Shown piece by piece: positions 44,252 to 52,012 of a stretch of DNA of 64,000 nt. The stretch comes from JAGWAJ01 sp026707615 (lineage in GTDB: Bacteria > Acidobacteriota > Vicinamibacteria > Vicinamibacterales > UBA8438). The number at the start of each line of letters is the position of its first letter. The first letter of the stretch is position 1. Both the position numbers and the translations under genes were made by a program. Under the pieces are notes generated by a model. It had not been told where the DNA came from. It was given only the letters and a program-made list of their open reading frames with translations, and made no database searches. The DNA is taken from assembly GCA_965207595.1 (NCBI GenBank), contig CBDBMW010000013.1:992001-1056000 (forward strand), given 5' to 3'.

Positions 44252-44313
44252 TCGGCGGATCGGGTGCCGGTCCGCGGCTCCGGCGAGTCCTCAGCGGTCC
44301 GGAGACTCGGGGG

Positions 44314-44363
44314 TGGTGCCGAGGGCCAGAATCGAACTGGCGACACCATGATTTTCAGTCATG
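44314..44363 (-). other. 3' half of tRNA-Phe(GAA): attachment-site scar
   Basis: On the minus strand, from 44363 down to 44314, the sequence runs anticodon arm CATGA-CTGAAAA-TCATG (anticodon GAA), variable loop, T-arm GCCAG-TTCGATT-CTGGC, acceptor CCTCGGC, discriminator A and CCA. The D-arm and 5' acceptor strand are missing; unrelated DNA follows at 44364. This is what remains at the distal end when an element integrates into the 3' end of a tRNA gene. The intact gene should lie at the far (right) end of the element, outside this window. Confidence 0.88.
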
Positions 44364-44437
44364 GCCAACGTCGTTTCGTCGCGATTCAGGGGTGACCCGG
44401 ATCGCAAGAGTGACTCTATTCCTATGGGCTTGACGCG

Positions 44438-45778
44438 ATGCACGGTGTTGCAGTACGTTCCGTGGCATGGCGAGGGAATTGGACCCTATCTGGACCCTAT
44501 TTCAGTGAACCCCGGGGCGCCAGCGTCGGAGTTGTAGGACCCGGAGGCAGGAGTTCCGTTACGTCCAATCGGAGACTCACGGACGTCATCGTACGATCGC
44601 TGTCTCCATCTGGGAGGCAGGCCGACTACTGGTGCGTCACCCCCAAGGGATTCGGCCTGCGGGTCTCACCAGGGGGGCGGAGGACTTTCGTCGTGCGATA
44701 TCGCGTGGCGGGACGGCGCCGTCGCGTGTCCCTGGGGACGTATCCGGCGATGTCGCTCGCCGATGCTCGGCGTCGAGCCAGGCAGGTGCTCGGTGAGGTG
44801 GCGAGCGGGCAAGACCCCGGGCAGGTGCGGCAGGATGCCCGCGCTGCCGGTACGTTCCGGGATCTGGCGCAGCTCTATCTCGACAAGCACGCCCGCGTGA
44901 AGAAGCGGTCCTGGCGGCAGGATCGACGGATCATCTGTAGCGAGCTGCTCCCCCTGTGGAGGGCGACCAGTGCTCGCGAGATCCGGCGTCGCGACGTTCG
45001 CGAACTGCTGGAAGGGATCGCGGAACGGCCAGCGCCGATCATGGCGAACCGCGTTCTCGCGCTCGTTCGAAAGATCTTCAACTTCGGCATCGCGCGCGAG
45101 ATCGTCGAGTTCAACCCCTGTGCTCAGCTCGAACGTCCGGGGAAGGAACGGCAGCGGGACCGCGTCCTGAGGGACGACGAGATTCGGAGGTTCTGGCGGA
45201 TGCTCGACGGTGAGCAGCGGGAGATTGCTGCAGCGTTTCGCCTCCGGCTCGTCACAGCCCAGCGGGGAGGCGAAGTACTCGACATGCGCTGGGCTGATGT
45301 CGATCTGGGCGATCGTTGGTGGACGATTCCCGCATCGGACACGAAGAACGGTCTGCCTCACCGCGTGCCGCTGAACTTTCTGGCGATCGAGATCTTGACG
45401 GCCCTGCGGAGCGAGGCAACGAAGAGAACGCCCGAACCACCGTACGTGCTCGTCGGAGCACGCGGCAAGCGACAGCGAAGCGAGGCCTGTGCTCGCCTTG
45501 GCTTGCCGGACTTTAGAGGGCACGACCTCCGTCGAACTGCGGCGTCACGCATGGCGAGCGCCGGCGTCCAGCGCCTCGTCATTGCTAAGGTCCTCAATCA
45601 CGTAGAGCGTGGGGTCACGGCAGTCTACGATCGGCACGCGTACGACGCGGAGAAACGTCACGCGCTGGACGCTTGGTCCCGCGAACTCGCGACCGTTCTC
45701 GGTTCAGGCGCTGCGCTTGAGACAAGTCGGACGCGAGGCGAGGCGCCGCAGCAGAGCGTGCAGGTTCTCCCTTCGTAA
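44438..45778 (+). CDS. Tyrosine site-specific integrase
   Basis: A 446-residue P4-type integrase, 75 bp inside the tRNA-Phe scar. The N-terminal arm-binding domain is visible (YWCVTPKGFGLRVSPGGRRTF ... RRVSLGTYPAMSLADAR). The catalytic residues are Arg in TAQRGGEVLDMRW, H-x-x-R in GHDLRRTAAS, the second His in LNHVERGVTA, and Tyr in AVYDRHAYD. The first 45 or so residues from the ATG at 44438 are atypical, so initiation may be at a non-ATG codon downstream. It is complete and probably active, and is the likely recombinase for the tRNA-Phe element. Confidence 0.92.
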   Translation: MHGVAVRSVAWRGNWTLSGPYFSEPRGASVGVVGPGGRSSVTSNRRLTDVIVRSLSPSGRQADYWCVTPKGFGLRVSPGGRRTFVVRYRVAGRRRRVSLGTYPAMSLADARRRARQVLGEVASGQDPGQVRQDARAAGTFRDLAQLYLDKHARVKKRSWRQDRRIICSELLPLWRATSAREIRRRDVRELLEGIAERPAPIMANRVLALVRKIFNFGIAREIVEFNPCAQLERPGKERQRDRVLRDDEIRRFWRMLDGEQREIAAAFRLRLVTAQRGGEVLDMRWADVDLGDRWWTIPASDTKNGLPHRVPLNFLAIEILTALRSEATKRTPEPPYVLVGARGKRQRSEACARLGLPDFRGHDLRRTAASRMASAGVQRLVIAKVLNHVERGVTAVYDRHAYDAEKRHALDAWSRELATVLGSGAALETSRTRGEAPQQSVQVLPS

Positions 45779-46898
45779 AGCGTCGGCCTACTTGCCTGCA
45801 GGCGCTGGCGGGCCGCGACGATCCAGTGGGCGTCTCGCGCGCCTGCGCCCGGTTCGGAGGTTCCGCACTGGGAAGACGCCACGGCAGAACTGGGCGGCGA
45901 GCGCGTGGGGTCGCTCGCCCGGCGAGCCCACAGACCGTCGCGAGCGAATGCTGGCGCACGTGAAGTGCGGTCGGCGTCTCGCGCCGACTCGCGATTCCGC
46001 TGGCTGACGTGCCGACCCTCAAGCGTGCGCGAGCATCCCAGAACCGCCACCGCGATCTCGCGCAGGCCGGCCCGGGGCTCGCCCGGCGCGAGCCGCAGAT
46101 CCGGATTCGTGGCCCATCCGTTGACGGGGACGATCACGACCTCGCCACCGCCGAGCAGCAGTGGTCTCCGCTGGGCTCCGCCGTCCTTCGCTCGCCAGCA
46201 GCCCGTGGCCACGGTGCCCCGCGATCGGACCGCAGACGATCTGGCGATTCCTGGCCGCCGCACCTTGACTGCGGACCTCGGGATGTTGACCGCGAACACG
46301 ATGCCCGAGCCCCTGGACATGATCCCTGCGCACGTGACCACCACCTCGGTCGCCGAACCCACCGCAACTACAACGCCAAGAGTGACTTACGCGACGACAG
46401 CCGATGCGAACGACTCCTTCACGCGGCAAGGCCATCCCCGCTGCCGCCGCAGCGCTGCCTGGGCGATCTGGCGCCGAAGGAGGTCGCGCAACGGTAGCGG
46501 CCGAATCGCCGACCCGACGACCGATGGCGCCCCGCGGAAGCGAAACCGCAACGTGCGCTACACTTCGGCGGAGACACCTCCAACTGGGACTCGCCGTGAT
46601 CAGGCGACAACGGCTAACTGTTCGGCCCGGCCGGTCACGCCGGCCGTCAGAGCGGGAGCAACCGGAATAGAAGAACGCACGACGGGAATCCGGGCACCGG
46701 AGCGGGCCATCGGACTCCAGGCGGGTTCGGTCGAGTCCTGGCCGCTCGGCGTCAGCAGAAGGCCATGAACTTGTCCGCTTCGGCCGCTCCATCGACAAGT
46801 GACTGCTAGAACTGCCAGACCGGCCGCACCGGGGCGCGTTTCATCACGACACTGCTCTCCGACAGCAGTTCGCGAACGATACGGACGGAGTCTGAGCC
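45779..46898. other. 1.1-kb region with no supported gene
   Basis: All long reading frames here are Arg/Ser/Thr-rich and lack ribosome sites and recognisable motifs. The minus-strand frame near 46050-46362 (GIVFAVNIPRSAVKV..., VIVPVNGWATNPD) has the most protein-like composition and might be a decayed gene fragment, but I cannot name it. Confidence 0.4.
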
Positions 46899-47675
46899 AT
46901 GCTATTTGACCGAAGGAGAATCGGAAGCGTCCCGGACCTAGTTCGCGTCGTGGATGCGCTCCAGCAGAGATTTGCAGCTTCCCCGCTCTGGTTCCGTGGC
47001 ACGGAACGCGCCTCGTACAAACTCGTTCCGACCCTGGCACGCGGTGCCTACAGCCTCGATCTTGAGAGACCGCTAATCAACGCATTCAAACAGAACGCTG
47101 CGCAGTTCGTCGCCGTCACGCCGAGGTCGCAATGGGAGTGGTTGTTCCTCGCGCGTCACCATGGCGTGCCGACCCGTCTTTTGGATTGGACCGAGAGCCC
47201 TCTCATGGGACTCTACTTCGCGACCCGGGCGACCGATGCACAGAATACCGCGGATGCGAAGGACGGTGCTCTCTGGATGCTTCTGCCGACGGTGCTCAAC
47301 CGGGAGGCCAACATCGCCTTCCGCGACGCGCGAACTCTTCCCATCTTTGAAGAAGACGATGAACACCTACGCAACTACCTCCCGAGCATACTCGCCTCGG
47401 AGGCCCAGAGTCGGTTGCCCCCCGCGGCAGCGATAGCGCCCAGGTACTCTGGGCGGATGCAGGCCCAACACAGTGTCTTTACGATCACCCATAGAGACCA
47501 GACCCCCATTGAGGCCGTGGGCGCCGCCAAGCACATCGGACGCTACATCGTACCGGCCGTTTCCAAGCCCAAGATCCGGAGGCAACTGGATGGGTTGAGG
47601 ATCAACGACCTAACCGTATTCCCGGATCTCGATAACGTAGCGCGGTTAGCAAGAGGCCTTTACGATGAAGGATGA
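46899..47675 (+). CDS. FRG-domain protein
   Basis: A 258-residue protein with the FRG fold: an early LWFRGTERASYKLVPTLAR (the F/W-R-G motif naming the family), then WEWLFLARHHGVPTRLLDWTESPLMGLYFAT. FRG proteins are of unknown biochemical activity but recur in mobile and defence islands. There is no signal peptide. The base composition is more AT-rich than the core genes. Its 3' end overlaps the DUF262 gene by 11 bp, so the two are one operon and probably act together. Confidence 0.85.
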   Translation: MLFDRRRIGSVPDLVRVVDALQQRFAASPLWFRGTERASYKLVPTLARGAYSLDLERPLINAFKQNAAQFVAVTPRSQWEWLFLARHHGVPTRLLDWTESPLMGLYFATRATDAQNTADAKDGALWMLLPTVLNREANIAFRDARTLPIFEEDDEHLRNYLPSILASEAQSRLPPAAAIAPRYSGRMQAQHSVFTITHRDQTPIEAVGAAKHIGRYIVPAVSKPKIRRQLDGLRINDLTVFPDLDNVARLARGLYDEG

Positions 47676-48804
47676 GTTTTCACTCGGAAAATACCCCCAT
47701 AGTTCTCTCTTGGTGGTCTACTCAGATCGCGACGAGATCCTCCTCGACCCGGACTACCAACGCCTGGGTGGCATTTGGACGCATGAAAAGCGGCAGCTAC
47801 TATTGGACTCGCTGCTGAACGGCTTCGACGTTCCGAAACTCTATTTCCACGAGTTCGTGCCGCCGCAGGGGACCGTCGGAAACATGAGGTACCGCTACGC
47901 CATAATCGACGGCAAGCAACGCCTTCAGACGATATGGGCCTTTATTGATGGAAAGATCAGCTTGGCCAACGACTTCAAGTATCTACGAGATGACTCGGTC
48001 GATGCGGCGGGTTTAGACTACTCCAACCTCGCTAAGAAGCACCCGCGTGTTAAGCAGCGGTTTGACGCAACGCCGCTCGACATCGTGACAATCCGGACGA
48101 GTGACATAGAGTTGATCGAGGACATGTTCTCGCGGCTTAACGAGGCCGTTCCCCTAAACGCTCCCGAAAAGCGCAACGCGTTGGGCGGCCCGCTGCCCGA
48201 GGCGATTCGAAGAGTTGGGAGGCATGATTTCTTTGCGCGAAAGATACCGTTTTCGGACCGACGCTATCGACATCGCGACCTCGCAGCGAAGTTCCTGTAC
48301 TTGGAGTTTGTGGGGCAGATCGCTAACACAAAGAAGGCGACTTTGGACGACTTCGTACGGAAGTTCAAGAGATGGCGCGCACGAGGGAGCCCGAGAGCGA
48401 CGGGAGAACAAATCGAACGGTTGGTTGGCAACTGCGAAGCGACACTCGGGCTTATGAGCGGCGAGTTTGGGGTCGACGATAGGCTGTTGCGGCAGGTCGG
48501 AATGGTGACGCTCTACTACCACCTATTCCGGAACGTGCGCTTGGGTGCGGTCTCTCGGGTCAGTCGGCCCATGTTGATTGCTTTCGAAGAGGCGAGGAAG
48601 GCTAACCGGTACTTGGTAGAGGAAAAGGGCGAGGCGAACAATCGGATCGATACGGGACTCGTCGAGTTCGACCAGCATGCGCAAACACCGAACGACGCGT
48701 ACGCAATTCGGATTCGGTTGCAGATCCTACTGGGGCACTTGGAGAAGAACGCGGGCGTGTCGGTCGAGCGGCGATCGGTGTCATTCGGTGATGGGAGCGG
48801 GTAG
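47665..48804 (+). CDS. DUF262-domain protein (GmrS/ParB-like NTPase)
   Basis: A 379-residue protein. The N-terminus carries the DUF262 pattern: DPDYQRLGGIWTHEKRQLLLDSLLNGFDVPKLYF, followed by IIDGKQRLQTIWAF (IDGKQR at residues 81-86, the equivalent of the DGQQR NTPase motif of GmrSD, BrxU and SspE). A helical C-terminal half without an HNH (DUF1524) motif follows, so a nuclease domain is not evident here. Operonic with the FRG gene. The 3' end overlaps the convergent dcm gene by 24 bp. Confidence 0.85.
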   Translation: MKDEFSLGKYPHSSLLVVYSDRDEILLDPDYQRLGGIWTHEKRQLLLDSLLNGFDVPKLYFHEFVPPQGTVGNMRYRYAIIDGKQRLQTIWAFIDGKISLANDFKYLRDDSVDAAGLDYSNLAKKHPRVKQRFDATPLDIVTIRTSDIELIEDMFSRLNEAVPLNAPEKRNALGGPLPEAIRRVGRHDFFARKIPFSDRRYRHRDLAAKFLYLEFVGQIANTKKATLDDFVRKFKRWRARGSPRATGEQIERLVGNCEATLGLMSGEFGVDDRLLRQVGMVTLYYHLFRNVRLGAVSRVSRPMLIAFEEARKANRYLVEEKGEANNRIDTGLVEFDQHAQTPNDAYAIRIRLQILLGHLEKNAGVSVERRSVSFGDGSG

Positions 48805-50046
48805 CGTGGCATGCGTCGGTGGCGGGGCGTATGCGGAGTGCGCTCGAGCGGCAGCGGTGAAACGAGGGCCCGTGCGGGCGTTCTGGAGATGATCGCAGAT
48901 GTGTTGCGCCACGACGCGAGCAAGACGAACGGGGACTGCGTTTCCGAGTTGGCGCATCGCTCGGCTCCAGGGGCCGACGAAGACGTAGTCATCAGGAAAA
49001 GTCTGTAAGCGGGCACACTCACGCACGGAGAAGTACCGCAGGCGACCAGTGGCGATGGAGAGGGAGTTCTCGCCGCCCGGGACACCGTGACTACCGGCTT
49101 TGAGCGTCTTGGCGGGTTCGTCGAGGAGGCTGCCGGTATGGCGCGGATATGGTCGAGCGCCCGGGTTGAGAGCGTGGCCAAAGGGATCGGGGTGCCGGGC
49201 GGGATGAAGAGGGGGAAGGTCGGAGATGGCATCGCGAACCGTCCGCCACGGGAGCAGGGGTGGACGGGGGAACGGACGGGATTCGCGGAGCCTTCGGAGA
49301 CGGTTGGCTATACGGCGACTCATTCGGGTGGGGGTTGGGCGGTCGAGGCCGTGGCGCCTCCAATAGTGACCGGTCTTCCATTGGGTCCACAAGAGCGCGT
49401 CGAGATCGTGAGTGGGGTGAGGCGGGGACCAGTTGATCCCTAGATCGGAACGAAAGGCAACGATGAGGACGCGATCGCGCCACTGAGGGACACCATAATT
49501 GGCGGCGTTCACGGCGTGTACGTGAACATCGTAGCGGACCGGCGACCGGGCACCCCGCCGGGCGCTGCGACGAGGGGCAGCGAGATGGGCACGCCAGCCC
49601 GGCGGTTCCGGGTGGAAGGAGAGGGGGGAGGCGAGGGAGGAGAGAAGATAGTCGAAGTAGGCGCGAAAGCGCGCGCGCAGCAGGCCAGGCACGTTCTCGA
49701 TGAGAATCGCCTTGGGGAGGAGGTGCCGGACTGCGCGGACGATCTCGGAAAACATGTCGCGGTCGTCGTGATGGGCAGCGCCTCTTCCCGCGACGGAGAA
49801 CGGCTGACAGGGTACGCCGGCGGACAGGAGGTCCACGGACGAGGGGAAGTCGGTGTATTCGATGTGGCGGACGTCAATTTCGTGGAGAGGCCAGTTGCGG
49901 ACAAGTGGGATGCCACGACGCTGATTCGCACGAATAGTAGCGCAGGCGTACGGGTCGGACTCGATGACGGCGATGTGCTCGAAACCTGCAGCGGAGACGC
50001 CTAGAGCGAGGCCGCCGGCGCCGGCGAAGATCTCTATGGTCCGCAA
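48781..50046 (-). CDS. dcm: DNA (cytosine-5) methyltransferase
   Basis: A C5-cytosine methylase of 421 residues. Motif I is IEIFAGAGGLALG (residues 4-16), motif IV GVPCQPFS (catalytic C80), motif VI LIENVPG, motif VIII QWRDRVLIVAF and motif X QLGNAVPVRLA, all in order. The variable region (about 170-320), which would set the recognition sequence, is Pro/Arg-rich. It starts at a TTG directly after the vsr stop, with ribosome site ggagac inside vsr. The coding strand is unusually pyrimidine-rich. No cognate type II endonuclease of recognised family is adjacent; the convergent DUF262 protein is a candidate partner. Confidence 0.93.
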   Translation of the reverse strand: MRTIEIFAGAGGLALGVSAAGFEHIAVIESDPYACATIRANQRRGIPLVRNWPLHEIDVRHIEYTDFPSSVDLLSAGVPCQPFSVAGRGAAHHDDRDMFSEIVRAVRHLLPKAILIENVPGLLRARFRAYFDYLLSSLASPLSFHPEPPGWRAHLAAPRRSARRGARSPVRYDVHVHAVNAANYGVPQWRDRVLIVAFRSDLGINWSPPHPTHDLDALLWTQWKTGHYWRRHGLDRPTPTRMSRRIANRLRRLRESRPFPRPPLLPWRTVRDAISDLPPLHPARHPDPFGHALNPGARPYPRHTGSLLDEPAKTLKAGSHGVPGGENSLSIATGRLRYFSVRECARLQTFPDDYVFVGPWSRAMRQLGNAVPVRLARVVAQHICDHLQNARTGPRFTAAARAHSAYAPPPTHATLPAPITE

Positions 50047-50466
50047 CTAGTCGTCTCCGAGGAACTGAGAAAGGCGGCGTTCCAAAGAAAGTGGTTGGTG
50101 CAGGGTGCATTCCCACACAACAAGGATCCGCCAACCAGCGTTGGTGAGGCGCCTACGAACCCGACGATCGCGGAGCTGGTTCTGGCGAAATTTGTGAGTC
50201 CAAAAGGAGACACGAGTCTTCGGGGTTCGCGTGCGGGAGCAACCGGGATGGCGGTGCCAGAAGCAGCCATGGACGAAGATGGCTTTGCGCTGGCGGCGGA
50301 AGACAAGATCCGGTCTGCCCGGGACATTGGCAGGATGGAGGCGATAGCGATATCCAAGGTGCCAGACGAGACGACGGACGATCATCTCGGGCTTGGTGTC
50401 CTTATTGCGAACGAGAGCCATGCGACGGCTTCGTTCAGACGGGGTCAGTGGGTCCAGCGCACGCAC
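50047..50466 (-). CDS. vsr: Very short patch repair endonuclease
   Basis: Vsr nicks T:G mismatches arising from deaminated 5-methylcytosine, protecting the site methylated by the neighbouring Dcm. The 139 residues show DPLTPSERSRRMALVRNKDTKPEM at the N-terminus, the catalytic Asp in GRPDLVFRRQR (D53) and the active-site histidines and zinc cysteine region AIFVHGCFWHRHPGC, with FWTHKFRQNQLRDRRV after it. The start is a GTG (50466 or 50472); no ATG fits. The stop is immediately followed by the dcm TTG, so the pair is coupled. Confidence 0.92.
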   Translation of the reverse strand: MRALDPLTPSERSRRMALVRNKDTKPEMIVRRLVWHLGYRYRLHPANVPGRPDLVFRRQRKAIFVHGCFWHRHPGCSRTRTPKTRVSFWTHKFRQNQLRDRRVRRRLTNAGWRILVVWECTLHQPLSLERRLSQFLGDD

Positions 50467-50756
50467 AAGCACAGTATACAGACAATCGGGGGAGGAAGGA
50501 TCGCGGCGGGAGCGCTGAGGCGCTGGTGTGGAGGAAGGGGGGGGGGGCGCGCGAAGGGTCGAGGGAGAGGGCGCTGGGAACGACGCAGTTGGGGATTTCG
50601 GGGTCGGCGTGGCGTCCGGGCGGGAGTGGACCGGCGGGGGGGCCGGGCAAGGGGGCGCGCCGGGGGCGGTTGGCCGGAGGGCCAGAGAGGTGCAGGAGGG
50701 GTGGGATTGAGGAAGATGGATGCGGGTCAATACGGCGGGTATCAGGAGGACGTTCT

Positions 50757-51404
50757 GTGACCGTTGTGCCTTTGCTGCTGGAGGACGGCGCGACTGTGGC
50801 GACCACGAGGGAGGATTACGCAAGAGCCGGCGGTGATAGGGGAAAGATCATTTTGATCTTGGGCATGGAACGGGAGCAGATATCCGCGGGCCAGGGTTCT
50901 AACGTGAGCTACGATCTGCGAATCGGAGGGGAGTACAAGGACCACCGAGACCCGGGCAAGTACAGCTTGGCAGAGGATGGTGCACTGGTGCTCACTCCCG
51001 GAGCGGCCGTGATCATAGAAACAGAGGAGTTTCTATGCCTGCCACAGACGCTGTTTGCGCTGATTGTCCCGAAGGTGGGCAGATTGCAGCAAGGGCTGTC
51101 GAACACGATGTCGAAAGTAGACCCGGGGTATAGTGGTAGGTTGCTTGTGACCCTGTTCAACTTGGGCAAGACGACGGTAACGCTGAAACGGTACAGTCGG
51201 TTTTGTTCGCTGTGTGTGTTTCGCGTGGAGGAGGGCGCTGCGCTCTACGGCAAGGGTAGCAAGAGTATCGAGGGCCAGCCGAAGCGCCCGCGATGGCAAA
51301 GAGCGCGGGACCTGTTGGAGAGAAACGGCCCGGCGGTGACGACCTTCCACATGTTGGTGACAGCGGGGACAGCTATTGTGGTGCTTGTGCAGCTGGCATG
51401 CTAG
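50757..51404 (+). CDS. dCTP deaminase/dUTPase-superfamily protein with C-terminal membrane segment
   Basis: A 215-residue protein starting at a GTG with ribosome site aggagga. The core shows the trimeric dUTPase/Dcd fold: VSYDLRIGGEYKDH, VIIETEEFLCLPQTLFALIVPKVGRLQQGL and SKVDPGYSGRLLVTLFNLGKTTVTLKRYSRFCSLCVF. In place of the Dcd catalytic Glu (L-E-F-x-N) it has V-T-L-F-N, as in dUTPases, and the R-S-S substrate motif is not evident. The last 25 or so residues (VTTFHMLVTAGTAIVVLVQLA) form a hydrophobic helix. Nucleotide-depleting dCTP deaminases are known antiphage proteins; this one could be a membrane-tethered variant. It is divergent from vsr. Confidence 0.75.
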   Translation: MTVVPLLLEDGATVATTREDYARAGGDRGKIILILGMEREQISAGQGSNVSYDLRIGGEYKDHRDPGKYSLAEDGALVLTPGAAVIIETEEFLCLPQTLFALIVPKVGRLQQGLSNTMSKVDPGYSGRLLVTLFNLGKTTVTLKRYSRFCSLCVFRVEEGAALYGKGSKSIEGQPKRPRWQRARDLLERNGPAVTTFHMLVTAGTAIVVLVQLAC

Positions 51405-52012
51405 AGAGGGGTTCGCGGCTGGTTAGCCGCAGTGGACGGGTGGCCGGAGGTCGTGTGGGCGCTGGTGAAGGAAGGCGATCGTGCGGGGTGAGGGCGTTGC
51501 GGGGGTGGGCGCGCGACGAGGAGTCGGTAGTACGGAACGGGAAGCGGGGGTGCAGCCGGTCCCCAGGGGAGCGCGGCGTGGTGTGGAGGGATGTCGTCGC
51601 CCAGGGCCGGGTGCGGCGCGGCTTTCCCAACGGGATTCGCACTGACGACGGAAGTGATTTAGAGAAAGAGATTTACGGTGGAAGGGGCGAAATCAACCCC
51701 ACGGAAGCTACCACGTCAGCAGGCCGTATCTCGCTCGCACAATGGAGCGCAGAGGGTCGGCGAGCCGCCGGGGCCACCGGGTCAATCGCCTCACCGGGTC
51801 GGGCCGGAGGCAACTGATCGTGGTGATGTCCTCACAGGGTCGTGTTGGCGCCCGCATCAGACTCGACCCCAGTGGGGTCGAGTCGAGTGGCGGGTCGTCG
51901 TCTCGGCGCGGTCGAGGAGAGGCGTGCCGTCGGTTCCGGCGCGTGTCGCCATCGGTGTGGAGGCGTCGCGTGGCGTGCATGCGGATGGCGCACGCCAGTC
52001 AGCTAGAGATGT
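51405..52012. other. Gene-free convergent region with a strong hairpin
   Basis: No supported gene in 608 bp between two convergent genes. A perfect hairpin, gactcgacccc-agt-ggggtcgagtc (51860-51884, 11-bp stem, 3-nt loop), is a likely terminator, though without a T-run. Confidence 0.5.

Noticed and set aside
44364..44400. A full tRNA-Phe gene at 44.3 kb
   Set aside because: The D-arm and 5' acceptor strand are absent upstream of the anticodon arm, so only the 3' half is present.
45905..46768. 287-codon plus-strand frame
   Set aside because: Arg/Thr/Ser-rich, no ribosome site, no motif, and overlaps equally long frames on the other strand.
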